The notes under the pieces are model-generated. The model was not told where the DNA came from and did no database searches. It saw nothing but the letters and a program-made list of their open reading frames with translations. A stretch of 64,000 bases of DNA from Pelolinea sp. (GTDB lineage Bacteria > Chloroflexota > Anaerolineae > Anaerolineales > Anaerolineaceae), in assembly GCA_030692365.1 (NCBI GenBank), contig JAUYCC010000071.1:21226-85225 (forward strand), read 5' to 3'. This document shows, piece after piece, positions 21,417-31,014 of the stretch. Made by a program: the position numbers and the translations under genes. The first letter of the stretch is position 1. Every line of letters begins with the position of its first letter.

Positions 21417-22253
21417 ATGCAAAAATCGATGGATACCAGAATCACACTGATTAAGCCTTCCCAAGGTTGGTCCGCGTTAAATCTGCGCGATTTATGGATT
21501 TATCGCGAACTGATCCTGTTTATGACTTGGCGCGATCTGAAGGTACGTTATAAACAAACACTTTTAGGCGCGAGTTGGGCGGTTCTGCAGCCTTTCCTGA
21601 CGATGGTCGTATTTAGTATTTTCTTTGGTAATCTGGCCAAGGTTCCTTCGGACGGCGTACCTTACCCGATATTTTCGTACACCGCGCTGATCCCCTGGAC
21701 GCTTTTTTCAAAAGCCTTACATGATGCCAGCCGTTCGCTGGTGGCCAGCAGTCATATGATCACCAAAGTCTATTTTCCGCGCATGATCTTGCCGCTGGCT
21801 TCGGTGTTGGCGGGTGTGGTGGACTTTTTTATCGCGTTTGTCGTCCTGATCGGAATGATGGTCTATTATAGAATTGCGCCCACTACAAACGTCTGGGCAC
21901 TGCCGTTGTTCTTAATTCTGGCTTTGGTCACGGCTATTGGGGTTGGATTGTGGCTTTCTGCGTTGAACGTACTTTATCGTGATATCAACTATGTGCTGCC
22001 TTTCCTGACCCAATTCTGGATGTTCCTGACGCCCATCGCTTATCCCTCCAGCATGGTACCGCAGCGATTTCAGGTGCTGTACGCGCTCAATCCCATGACC
22101 GGTGTGGTAGAAGGGTTCCGTTGGGTGCTGCTGGGTTCCGGCCAGGCACCGGGGACGATGACTCTGGTTTCCAGTCTGGTGGCGATCCTTCTTTTGGTCA
22201 CAGGTTTGGTTTATTTCAGGCGCATGGAGCGGCAGTTCGCCGATATGGTTTAG
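21417..22253 (+). CDS. Polysaccharide ABC exporter permease (Wzm/TagG type)
   Basis: RELILFMTWRDLKVRYKQTLLGASWAVLQPFLTMVVFSIFFGNLAKVPSDGVPYPIFSYTALIPWTLF. Confidence 0.9.
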   Translation: MQKSMDTRITLIKPSQGWSALNLRDLWIYRELILFMTWRDLKVRYKQTLLGASWAVLQPFLTMVVFSIFFGNLAKVPSDGVPYPIFSYTALIPWTLFSKALHDASRSLVASSHMITKVYFPRMILPLASVLAGVVDFFIAFVVLIGMMVYYRIAPTTNVWALPLFLILALVTAIGVGLWLSALNVLYRDINYVLPFLTQFWMFLTPIAYPSSMVPQRFQVLYALNPMTGVVEGFRWVLLGSGQAPGTMTLVSSLVAILLLVTGLVYFRRMERQFADMV

Positions 22254-22266
22254 GAGATTGACGCAA

Positions 22267-23553
22267 ATGACTCAAACAGCCATTCGGGTAGAAAATATCG
22301 GCAAACAGTATCGCCTCGGCCAATTGATGACCACTTATCGCACATTCCGCGAAACCATCGCGGAGCGCGTAAAAATTGGCAAGCCAGGGGAAAATATAAA
22401 AAATTTGCTTCCCAATTCCATCTGGGCACTGCGTAATGTATCCTTTGATGTGCATCAAGGGCAGGTTTTGGGCGTGGTCGGCAGGAACGGGGCTGGTAAA
22501 AGTACCTTGCTCAAAATCCTCTCGCGAGTTACTGAACCTACCGAAGGCAGGGCTGAGATCCACGGGCGTGTTGGGTCGCTGCTGGAAGTGGGTACGGGTT
22601 TCCATCCTGAACTGACCGGCCGGGAGAATATTTTTCTCAACGGCGCGATTCTCGGCATGCATAAGACCGAAATTGAAAGCAAATTTGACGAGATTGTCAA
22701 TTTTGCAGAAGTGGAGCAGTTCATTGATACGCCGGTGAAACGCTATTCCAGCGGCATGTATCTGCGCCTGGCGTTTGCGGTTGCTGCACATTTAGAACCT
22801 GAGATCCTTGTAGTGGATGAAGTGCTGGCTGTGGGCGACGCGGAATTCCAGCGCAAGTGCCTTGGAAAAATGAGCGATGTCGCCAAACAAGGTCGTACGG
22901 TGATGTTTGTCAGCCATAATATGTCAGCCATTCTGCGCCTGACCGAAGAGACACTGGTAATTGACCACGGCCAGTTATTACTTCGGGCGCCCACCCAGGA
23001 AGCTGTTGATTTTTATTTATCGCGTGGCTTAACCCAGGAAGGTCAGCGCCAATGGCTTGCGGATGAAATCCCTGCCCAATCTGCGCCTTTCAAACCAATC
23101 TCGGTGCGATTGATGGACAAGAAAGGGCATGTGATTGACACAGCGCGATCAACCGAAGAATTTTATATCGAGTTTGAATATGACCTGGCGAAAGCCATTA
23201 AAGGCTTACGCGTCGGAATTTACCTCATAACAGCGCGCGGTGAATTTGTGTTCACTTCTTTCGATACCGATGAAACGGAAGCATTTAATGCCCATGACCA
23301 GCGCGGCGCGGGAAAGTACATCAGCCGTGTCAAAATCCCCGGAAATTTATTAAACAACGGACGGTTCGTAGTAGGCGTCAACGCCAGTACTTATCGCATA
23401 AAAACATATTTTCATGATGAACAGGCTCTGGCGTTTAATGTTGACGCTTCCGGCGCACCCGGCACTCATTGGCCGGAACCGCGCATGGGTCCTGTCCGGC
23501 CAGCCTTGAAATGGGAGATAAAGACAATCAATCATGCCAACCAAAAATCATAA
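22267..23553 (+). CDS. Polysaccharide ABC exporter ATP-binding protein (Wzt type, with C-terminal substrate-binding-like domain)
   Basis: GVVGRNGAGKSTLLKILSRVTEPTEGRAEIHGRVGSLLEVGTGFHPELTGRENIFLNGAILG; about 170 aa C-terminal extension typical of Wzt. Confidence 0.9.
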   Translation: MTQTAIRVENIGKQYRLGQLMTTYRTFRETIAERVKIGKPGENIKNLLPNSIWALRNVSFDVHQGQVLGVVGRNGAGKSTLLKILSRVTEPTEGRAEIHGRVGSLLEVGTGFHPELTGRENIFLNGAILGMHKTEIESKFDEIVNFAEVEQFIDTPVKRYSSGMYLRLAFAVAAHLEPEILVVDEVLAVGDAEFQRKCLGKMSDVAKQGRTVMFVSHNMSAILRLTEETLVIDHGQLLLRAPTQEAVDFYLSRGLTQEGQRQWLADEIPAQSAPFKPISVRLMDKKGHVIDTARSTEEFYIEFEYDLAKAIKGLRVGIYLITARGEFVFTSFDTDETEAFNAHDQRGAGKYISRVKIPGNLLNNGRFVVGVNASTYRIKTYFHDEQALAFNVDASGAPGTHWPEPRMGPVRPALKWEIKTINHANQKS

Positions 23554-25183
23554 ACCATCAGTTAAGAGAGACGCTAAAAACCTGGTTAAGAATATCATCG
23601 GCCAGGTACCTTTTACGGCTGAATTGTATTGGCTGATACGCCAGCGTAGCAAATTATTGAATAGCCGCTTTTCGCTTAGCAAACTGGATGATAACCTTAC
23701 TGACCTTGTATCCCAGGTGGAAGCGCTCAGATGCCATAAGCCCCAGTTGGGAAAGAAGATTTTTATTTTCGCGACCCTGCATTACTGGATTGAGCATGCT
23801 ACCTTGACAGCTCTATCTCTTTCAGCCATGGGTTACGATGTTACATTAGGTTTTCTTCCTTACCATGATTGGCAGAATGATATTAATAAATTTGACCTGC
23901 GTCGGCAAAACCTTTACGCGGAAAAAGTGCTGGGCAAAGCCGCGAAAGTCGTAAAAATTCTTCCTTTCTTGAACCTGCATTCGGGATATAAAACGCTTCC
24001 TCCTGTACTGCAAGCAAAGGTTGAGCAGGTTACACGCTTTGATTCCATGTACACCCTGCAGGTAGAAAAAGTTGATGAAAAAACCCCGATATACAAGATG
24101 CGTTGCAAACGCAACCTGCAGGCTGCCCGTGCTGCTTACGCCTGGCTGGATGAGAACAAACCAGATGTCGTGATTGTACCCAACGGCACCATCCAGGAAT
24201 TTGGCGTGGTTTATGAAGTCGCGCGGTTTCTGAATATTTCCACGGTGACCTATGAATTCGGCGACCAACGTCAGCGCATCTGGATCTCGCAGAATTCCAA
24301 GGTCATGCGCCAGGATACTACGGAAATGTGGGAGACTTTAAAAGATAAACCGCTTTCCCAACCTGAACTTGATAAGATTCGTGAGCTATTCGAAGCACGT
24401 CGCAAAGCCTCGGTATGGAAAAATTTCTCCCGGCTTTGGCAGCAGGTTCCGGCCAAGGGCGCGGATATTGCGCGCCAGGAGTTGGGACTGGATGAACGTT
24501 TGGTGGTGCTGTTGGCGACCAATGTATTGGGCGACAGCCTGACGCTGGGACGCGAAATTTTCACCCAATCCATGGAAAAATGGCTTGAACGGACCCTGCA
24601 GTATTTTGCAGGCCGTCCGGAGGTGCAATTGGTCATCCGCATCCACCCAGGTGAAAAGCTCATACATGGACAGTCCATGCTGGATGTGATCAACCGCGTT
24701 CTACCTAAACTACCAGAACACATCCACGTCATTAAACCGGAAGAAAATGTGAATACCTATGATTTGATCGCCGCAGCAGATTTGGGCTTGGTATATACAA
24801 CTACTGTTGGTCTGGAAATGGCCATGAGCGGTATTCCGGTAATAGCTGTCGGTGATACGCATTATCGTGGCAAAGGATTTACCCTGGATCCAGACTCCTG
24901 GGTAAAATACTTCAAAACCCTGAAATCAGTTTTTGAGAACCCCATATCCTACCGGTTGACAGACGAACAGATTGACTTGGCATGGGCTTACGCATACCGC
25001 TTTTTCTTTAATTTCCCGCTGCCTTATCCCTGGCATTTGGTGCGTTTATGGGAAGATTACCAGAACAACCACATCAGCTCCATCTTCCACTCAAAAGAAT
25101 GGCCGCGATATGAAAAGGTATTTCATTACCTGGCGGGCGAACCGATTGACTGGTCGGCGAATGGGAATAACGGCCACGGGTAG
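23534..25183 (+). CDS. Capsule/surface polysaccharide biosynthesis protein, glycosyltransferase-like, family uncertain
   Basis: 549 aa; VQLVIRIHPGEKLIHGQSMLDVI...YDLIAAADLGLVYTTTVGLEMAMSGIPVIAVGDTHYRGKGF resembles capsule polysaccharide biosynthesis transferases. Confidence 0.55.
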   Translation: MPTKNHKPSVKRDAKNLVKNIIGQVPFTAELYWLIRQRSKLLNSRFSLSKLDDNLTDLVSQVEALRCHKPQLGKKIFIFATLHYWIEHATLTALSLSAMGYDVTLGFLPYHDWQNDINKFDLRRQNLYAEKVLGKAAKVVKILPFLNLHSGYKTLPPVLQAKVEQVTRFDSMYTLQVEKVDEKTPIYKMRCKRNLQAARAAYAWLDENKPDVVIVPNGTIQEFGVVYEVARFLNISTVTYEFGDQRQRIWISQNSKVMRQDTTEMWETLKDKPLSQPELDKIRELFEARRKASVWKNFSRLWQQVPAKGADIARQELGLDERLVVLLATNVLGDSLTLGREIFTQSMEKWLERTLQYFAGRPEVQLVIRIHPGEKLIHGQSMLDVINRVLPKLPEHIHVIKPEENVNTYDLIAAADLGLVYTTTVGLEMAMSGIPVIAVGDTHYRGKGFTLDPDSWVKYFKTLKSVFENPISYRLTDEQIDLAWAYAYRFFFNFPLPYPWHLVRLWEDYQNNHISSIFHSKEWPRYEKVFHYLAGEPIDWSANGNNGHG

Positions 25184-25191
25184 AAGGCTGT

Positions 25192-26031
25192 ATGGCTGAG
25201 AGTAAAGTCCAACAGGACGTCCGGCAGTTTTACGATGCGGTTGGCTGGCAGCAGGTGAGCGAGGGCGTTTACCAAAATGCTCAATATGAAGACCTGCGAC
25301 TGGTTTCCCGTGAATATATCCACAAATGCCATTTGCGTGTTAACAGACATTTGCGGCATTCCGGGAAATACCTGCTGGATGCAGGCTCGGGTCCTATTCA
25401 GTATCCGGAATATCTGACTTACTCTGAAGGTTACCAATATCGCGTCTGCCTGGATATTTCCATTGTGGCACTTAAAGATGCCCGTGACAGAATTAAAAAC
25501 CATGGATTATTTGTGGTTGCCGATATCGCGCGTTTGCCTTTCAGGAGCGATGTCTTTGATGATGTGGTTTCGTTGCATACTATTCATCACTTACCAACCG
25601 AAGATTACAAACCGGCATATTTTGGACTCAAACGCGTGATGAAACCTGGCGCGACTGCGGTAGTGGTTAATGGCTGGAGCGATTCGGTTTTTATGCGCAT
25701 TTTCCGCTTTCCGATGAGGATCATGGAAAAATTTATTCATGTTGGCGAAGACCGAACTGATGACGCTAAACCCGCTGGTGCCATAACCCAAAAACCGGCT
25801 GGTACCTTTGTGCACAAGTTGACAACCACCAGCCTGAGACAATTACTCGGAGAGGATTTTCCAATTAAAATCGCCGTCTGGCGCAGCGTCAGCGTGCGCT
25901 TCTTGCGCGCGATGATTCAGCCGGCGTTATTAGGAAAATTTTGGCTGAAAGTCCTTTATATGAAGGAAGAATGGTTCCCCGGATTCTTTGGCGAGAAAGG
26001 CCAATATCCGCTGATCACCTTTAAGAAATGA
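25192..26031 (+). CDS. Class I SAM-dependent methyltransferase
   Basis: KYLLDAGSGPIQYPEYLTYSEGYQYRVCLDIS...VVSLHTIHHLPTEDYKPAYFGLKRVMKPGATAVVVNG. Confidence 0.8.
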   Translation: MAESKVQQDVRQFYDAVGWQQVSEGVYQNAQYEDLRLVSREYIHKCHLRVNRHLRHSGKYLLDAGSGPIQYPEYLTYSEGYQYRVCLDISIVALKDARDRIKNHGLFVVADIARLPFRSDVFDDVVSLHTIHHLPTEDYKPAYFGLKRVMKPGATAVVVNGWSDSVFMRIFRFPMRIMEKFIHVGEDRTDDAKPAGAITQKPAGTFVHKLTTTSLRQLLGEDFPIKIAVWRSVSVRFLRAMIQPALLGKFWLKVLYMKEEWFPGFFGEKGQYPLITFKK

Positions 26032-26072
26032 TCAGGTTATAGAATCTAATCAATAAGAAGTAATTACAGGAT

Positions 26073-27074
26073 GTGACCATGGATTGGAAAAATAAAGTCG
26101 TTTTGGTAACCGGCGGGACCGGTTCTTTTGGAAAGAAGTTTATTCAGATAATGCTTAGAGAACATCCGCCGGCAAAATTGATCGTCTTTAGTCGTGATGA
26201 ACAGAAGCAGCATGAAATGCGCCAGACGGGATTGGACCATCCCAACCTGCGCTATTTCATCGGCGATGTGCGCGATTACCCGCGTATGCGGCGCGCTTTT
26301 GAAGGCGTGGATTATGTCATTCATGCGGCCGCACTAAAACAGGTGCCCGCCTGCGAATACAACCCGATGGAAGCGGTCAAGACCAATATTCTTGGCAGCA
26401 GCAACGTTATAGATGCCGCCCTGGATTCCAACGTGGAGAAAGTCATCGCGTTAAGCACCGATAAAGCCGTCAATCCCATCAACCTGTACGGCGCCACCAA
26501 ACTGGCAGCCGAGAAGATGTTCGTTCAAAGCAATGCCTATGCCGGCGGCCGCAAAACCCGCTTTAGTTGTGTGCGGTACGGCAATGTGGTTGGCAGCCGT
26601 GGCAGTGTAGTTCCTGTTTTCTTACGCCAGCGCGAAGAGGGCGTTGTCACCATCACAGATGAGCGCATGACGCGCTTCTGGATCTCGCTTGAGCAGGGTG
26701 TGCGCTTCGTTATCCGCTGCCTGGAGGAAATGCACGGCGGCGAGGTGTTTGTACCAAAAATTCCCAGCATGACGGTCGCAGATTTGGCCAAGGCGGTTGC
26801 GCCCAAAGCCAAGATCAATATTATTGGAATCCGACCTGGTGAAAAACTCCACGAAGTGCTTATCTCGGAAGACGAAGCTCGCACCGTGATCGAATTAGAC
26901 GACATGTATGTGGTTCAGCCGGCGGAAGCATTGTGGTTTGGGCATGACTGGGCAAAGGTTGGCAAACCGATTTCGGATGAATTCCGTTACGCCAGCAACA
27001 CCAATACCGACTGGCTGAACGTTGAACAAATTAAAAAGATCATCGAACCGATCGAGTTCGACTTCGAGAAATAG
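26073..27074 (+). CDS. pseB: UDP-N-acetylglucosamine 4,6-dehydratase (PseB-type)
   Basis: KVVLVTGGTGSFGKKFIQIML...AALKQVPACEYNPMEAVKTNILGSSNVIDAALDSNVEKVIALSTDKAVNPINLYGATKLAAEKMF. Confidence 0.88.
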   Translation: MTMDWKNKVVLVTGGTGSFGKKFIQIMLREHPPAKLIVFSRDEQKQHEMRQTGLDHPNLRYFIGDVRDYPRMRRAFEGVDYVIHAAALKQVPACEYNPMEAVKTNILGSSNVIDAALDSNVEKVIALSTDKAVNPINLYGATKLAAEKMFVQSNAYAGGRKTRFSCVRYGNVVGSRGSVVPVFLRQREEGVVTITDERMTRFWISLEQGVRFVIRCLEEMHGGEVFVPKIPSMTVADLAKAVAPKAKINIIGIRPGEKLHEVLISEDEARTVIELDDMYVVQPAEALWFGHDWAKVGKPISDEFRYASNTNTDWLNVEQIKKIIEPIEFDFEK

Positions 27075-27083
27075 GGTTAGCGC

Positions 27084-27995
27084 ATGCGCATCCTTGTGAC
27101 GGGCGCTTCAGGGTTATTGGGGTTGAACCTCTGCCTTCATCTGGCGGAGGCTCATCGGGTGTTTGGCGCTCTGCATTCGCAAAAACTGATTGATCCGCCG
27201 TTTCAAACACTCGTTAGTGATCTGTCAAATGATCGTTCGCTTGAATCCCTCTTAAAGAAATCCAGGCCAGACCTTTTGATTCATTGTGCGGCGATGGCAA
27301 ATGTGGATGCCTGCGAATCTCACCCTGAGGAGGCGCATCGGATCAATGCGGACATGCCAGGCAATCTGGCCGATTTGTGCAAAAAGAAGGGCATCCGGTT
27401 TATTCACATTTCAACTGACGCGGTCTTTGACGGCAAGATGGGGGACTATAGCGAAGAGGATACCCCGAATCCATTGTCGATTTACGCGCGCACGAAACTT
27501 GAGGGGGAACACCTGGTTGCGGCTGAGTACTCCTGCGCAATTATCGCCCGTGTAAATTTTTACGGTTACAGTCTCAGCGGCAAGCGCAGCCTTTCGGAAT
27601 TTTTTCTTAACAACCTAAAGTCAGGCAAATCGGTGAACGGATTTGTGGATGTAATGTTTTGCCCGTTATATGTGACCGACCTGGTAGATACGCTCATGGC
27701 AATGGTGGTCAAAGAGTTGGAAGGTCTTTACCATGTGGTATCACCAGAATCCTTAAGTAAATATGCCTTTGGCGTCAAAATCGCGGAAAAGTTTGGGTTG
27801 GATAAAAACCTTATTCAGCCAAAATCGGTTACAGAAGGCGGCTTGTTGGCTGCCCGGTCTCCGCGGCTTACCTTAAAGATTGATAAACTGAAAGAGGCTG
27901 AAATAACACCGCCTGGGCAATCCGAATGTCTTGAACATTTTCAAACGCATTATGTGGAAAAACTGCCTGAAAAAATTAAAGCATTTGCTGGATAA
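27084..27995 (+). CDS. RmlD-like NAD(P)-dependent reductase (dTDP-4-dehydrorhamnose reductase family)
   Basis: MRILVTGASGLLGLNLCLHLAEA...NVDACESHPEEAHRINADMPGNLADLCKKKGIRFIHISTDAVFDG. Confidence 0.82.
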   Translation: MRILVTGASGLLGLNLCLHLAEAHRVFGALHSQKLIDPPFQTLVSDLSNDRSLESLLKKSRPDLLIHCAAMANVDACESHPEEAHRINADMPGNLADLCKKKGIRFIHISTDAVFDGKMGDYSEEDTPNPLSIYARTKLEGEHLVAAEYSCAIIARVNFYGYSLSGKRSLSEFFLNNLKSGKSVNGFVDVMFCPLYVTDLVDTLMAMVVKELEGLYHVVSPESLSKYAFGVKIAEKFGLDKNLIQPKSVTEGGLLAARSPRLTLKIDKLKEAEITPPGQSECLEHFQTHYVEKLPEKIKAFAG

Positions 27996-28015
27996 CCAGC
28001 GACCAAGGAGGAACA

Positions 28016-29083
28016 ATGGAATTTAAAATTGGTTCACACTGGATCGGTGAAAACCACCCTGCTTATTTCATCGCAGATATCGCAGCGAACCACGACGGTG
28101 ATCTGAACCGCGCCAAACTTCTCATCCGTCTGGCCAAAGATGCCGGCGCGGACGCGGCCAAATTCCAAAATTTCCAGGCATCCAAGATTGTCTCGGATTA
28201 CGGTTTCAAATCTCTGGGCGGACAGCAGTCGCACCAATCCAAATGGGAAAAGTCAGTCTTTGAGGTTTATAAGGACGCTTCGATACCCTTTGACTGGATG
28301 CCCATCTTGAAAGAAGAATGCGATAAGGTAGGTGTCGATTACTTTTCATCGCCTTACGATTTTGAGGCGATTGATACGCTGGATAAATACATGCCTGCTT
28401 ACAAGATCGGTTCGGGCGAAATTGACTGGATAGAAGCTGTGAAACGTATAGCCGCCAAAGGTAAACCGGTGCTATTGGCAACCGGCGCAGCTAATATAGG
28501 CGAAGTTCAGCGTGCGGTTCACGCGATTCTGGCGATAAACAAAGAATTGGTGCTAATGCAGTGCAACACCAATTACACGGCCAGCCTTGAAAATTTCAAA
28601 CACATTCATTTGAATGTCCTGAAAACCTACGCGCTGATGTTCCCTGATATTGTGTTGGGTTTATCTGACCATACCCCTGGGCACGCGACAGTGGTAGGCG
28701 CAGTAGCGTTGGGTGCCAGAGTCATCGAAAAACATTTCACTGACGATACCACACGCGAAGGTCCTGACCATAAATTCGCGATGGATCCGCGCACCTGGGC
28801 GGAAATGGTTGAAAACACTCGCAGGCTTGAACAGGCGCTTGGCTCCGCGGATAAGGTGGTGGCGGGCAATGAGGTTGATACGGTAATCATCCAGCGGCGC
28901 TGTCTGCGCGCGGCGAGAGATATCCGCGCGGGCGAAGTCTTGACCAAGGAAATGATTGATGTGCTTCGTCCGGCCACGCCTGGTGCGATCCTGCCTGACC
29001 AGCTTGGCAAAACGATAGGAATGAAGGCGCTGGTGGATATCCCAGCAGGGAAAGAACTGCGCTGGGGAATGCTGGCTGATTAA
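28016..29083 (+). CDS. N-acetylneuraminate synthase family protein (NeuB/PseI/SpsE) with C-terminal SAF domain
   Basis: YFIADIAANHDGDLNRAKLLIRLAKDAGADAAKFQNFQASKIV...GLSDHTPGHATVVGAVALGARVIEKHFTDDTTREGPDHKFAMDP; C-term IIQRRCLRAARDIRAGEVLTKEMIDVLRPATPGAILPDQLGKTIG. Confidence 0.9.
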   Translation: MEFKIGSHWIGENHPAYFIADIAANHDGDLNRAKLLIRLAKDAGADAAKFQNFQASKIVSDYGFKSLGGQQSHQSKWEKSVFEVYKDASIPFDWMPILKEECDKVGVDYFSSPYDFEAIDTLDKYMPAYKIGSGEIDWIEAVKRIAAKGKPVLLATGAANIGEVQRAVHAILAINKELVLMQCNTNYTASLENFKHIHLNVLKTYALMFPDIVLGLSDHTPGHATVVGAVALGARVIEKHFTDDTTREGPDHKFAMDPRTWAEMVENTRRLEQALGSADKVVAGNEVDTVIIQRRCLRAARDIRAGEVLTKEMIDVLRPATPGAILPDQLGKTIGMKALVDIPAGKELRWGMLAD

Positions 29084-29097
29084 TCAAAGAGGTAGAA

Positions 29098-30207
29098 CTG
29101 CGCGTTTTATACTGTTCCGAAAATTATTCACCGCATGACCACCGCTTTCTGACCGCGCTGGCGGGCAGCGGCCATGAAATCTTTTGGCTTCGGCTTGAAA
29201 AGGGTGGAAGGGTTCAGGAAAGCCGGCTGTTAACAGAGACAATCCATAAAGTTAATTGGCGAAAAGATCACAAACCCATATCCTGGCAAGACTACGATGA
29301 ATTGAAAATCCAGTTCAAAGCCGCGATTGACCGGATTGAACCTGATCTAATCCACGCAGGACCCATCCAGCGCGTAGCTTATTTGCCTGCGCTGATTGAT
29401 TTTCACCCCTTATTAACCATGTCCTGGGGATTTGACCTGCTGGAAGACGCACACCGCAACAAAAACTGGGACGATAAGACACGTTTTGTTTTACATCGCA
29501 GTGATTGGTTCACCTCGGATTGCCAGACCACAAAAAATATTGCTGTGAATTATGGCATGCCTGAATCCAGTACTACGGTCTTCCCTTGGGGCGTTGATTT
29601 GAATCTTTTCAACCCCGAAAGTCGAGGATTTATGCGTCGCCAGGTGGGCTATGAAGAAGACCTTTTGATGATTCATACCCGCTCGTGGGAGCCACGTTAT
29701 AGGGTGGATATCGCCTTGGAAGGTTTCTGGCAAGCCCTTCAATCAGAACCCAATTTGCGCCTTTTTATGCTGGGTGGCGGTTCGATGGAGGATCGGGTGA
29801 AGCGATTTGTGGCTGATAAAGGCTTATCAGACCGCGTTCACTTTTGCGGGTACCAGCAGAATGAAGCGCTGGCTGGTTATTACCAGGCAGCAGATGTGTA
29901 TCTGAGCGCCTCTCATATTGACGGATCGTCGGTTGCGCTGATGGAATCCATGGCCTGCGGCTGCCCCGCGCTGGTCTCGGATATCCCTGCCAATCTGGAA
30001 TGGATTGCTGATGGAGAGCAAGGCTGGGTTTTCAAAGATGGCGATCCAGATAACTTGGCGGAAAAGATCATTAATATTTCACGAAACAGAAAAGAGATTT
30101 TTTCATGTGGGAAGAAAGCGCGTGCGAAAGCTGAAGCCGACGCGGATTGGCCAAGAAATTTCGCCAAACTGCTGGATACTTATGACCGCATGATGAAGCT
30201 CAAATAA
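29098..30207 (+). CDS. GT4-type glycosyltransferase; apparent CTG initiation codon
   Basis: ORF track starts at internal TTG 29302, but the same frame is open to 29080 and encodes a GT4 N-terminus (LRVLYCSENYSPHDHRFLTALAGSGHEIFWLRLEKGG). No ATG/GTG/TTG in frame upstream; AAAGAGG lies 5 nt before CTG 29098. C-term VYLSASHIDGSSVALMESMACGCPALVSDIPANLEWI. Confidence 0.72.
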   Translation: MRVLYCSENYSPHDHRFLTALAGSGHEIFWLRLEKGGRVQESRLLTETIHKVNWRKDHKPISWQDYDELKIQFKAAIDRIEPDLIHAGPIQRVAYLPALIDFHPLLTMSWGFDLLEDAHRNKNWDDKTRFVLHRSDWFTSDCQTTKNIAVNYGMPESSTTVFPWGVDLNLFNPESRGFMRRQVGYEEDLLMIHTRSWEPRYRVDIALEGFWQALQSEPNLRLFMLGGGSMEDRVKRFVADKGLSDRVHFCGYQQNEALAGYYQAADVYLSASHIDGSSVALMESMACGCPALVSDIPANLEWIADGEQGWVFKDGDPDNLAEKIINISRNRKEIFSCGKKARAKAEADADWPRNFAKLLDTYDRMMKLK

Positions 30208-30226
30208 AGATCAATAAAAAATAAAT

Positions 30227-31003
30227 ATGGAAGCAACCCACAATATCGTGTGTATTATTCAAGCCCGCATGGGTTCCAGCCGGCTGCCAGGCAAGGTGCT
30301 GAAAGAAATTTGCAGCCGGCCAATGCTTGGCTGGGTGGCACAGCGCGCGGCACAATCACGGCGGGTGGCCAAGGTTGTGGTTGCCACCACTATCAATAAC
30401 GGTGATGATCCCATTGAAGAATTCTGTAATAAATCCGGTATCGCCTGCTTCCGTGGGAATGAATTTGATGTTCTAGACCGTTATTACCAGGCTGCCAAAG
30501 CTTACAAGTCTGAGATTGTGGTGCGGTTGACAGCGGACTGCCCCCTTATTGATCCGTCGTTGTTGGATGAAACCATAGAAAAACTAATTGCATCTGGCGC
30601 GGATTTCGCCGCCAACCGCTTGCCGCCCCCTTACCAGCGTACTTACCCGATTGGGCTGGATGTGGAGGTTGTAACCTTTGTTGCACTCGAGATTGCCTGG
30701 AAACAAGCTGATAAACCCTATGAGCGCGAGCATGTGATGCCCTTTTTATATGACCCTCAAAACCACTTTAAAATCATTATGCTGGATGCGGAGCAGAATT
30801 ACGGCAGCCAGCGCTGGACGGTAGATACAGCAGAAGACCTGCAATTCATCCGCCAGGTAACTGCAATTCTCGGTTGCCGGCTGGAATTTTCCTGGCGTGA
30901 GGTGTTGAAAACGATTGAAGCACATCCTGAACTGGCAGAGATCAATGCGGGCGTGTCGCACAAGTCTTATAATGACGTGGATCATCGCGCAAATCTAAAA
31001 TAG
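30227..31003 (+). CDS. SpsF-like cytidylyltransferase/NTP transferase
   Basis: IVCIIQARMGSSRLPGKVLKEICSRPMLGWVAQRAAQSRRVAKVVVATT...RLTADCPLIDPSLLDE. Confidence 0.85.
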   Translation: MEATHNIVCIIQARMGSSRLPGKVLKEICSRPMLGWVAQRAAQSRRVAKVVVATTINNGDDPIEEFCNKSGIACFRGNEFDVLDRYYQAAKAYKSEIVVRLTADCPLIDPSLLDETIEKLIASGADFAANRLPPPYQRTYPIGLDVEVVTFVALEIAWKQADKPYEREHVMPFLYDPQNHFKIIMLDAEQNYGSQRWTVDTAEDLQFIRQVTAILGCRLEFSWREVLKTIEAHPELAEINAGVSHKSYNDVDHRANLK

Positions 31004-31014
31004 GATGGATTGAG

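Noticed and set aside
22216-22791. 191-aa minus-strand ORF overlapping wzt
   Set aside because: Antisense to a strongly supported ABC ATPase; composition looks like antisense translation.
29302-29304. TTG 29302 as the true start of the GT4 gene
   Set aside because: Would delete the conserved GT4 N-terminal Rossmann strand that is encoded in frame upstream with a good SD.
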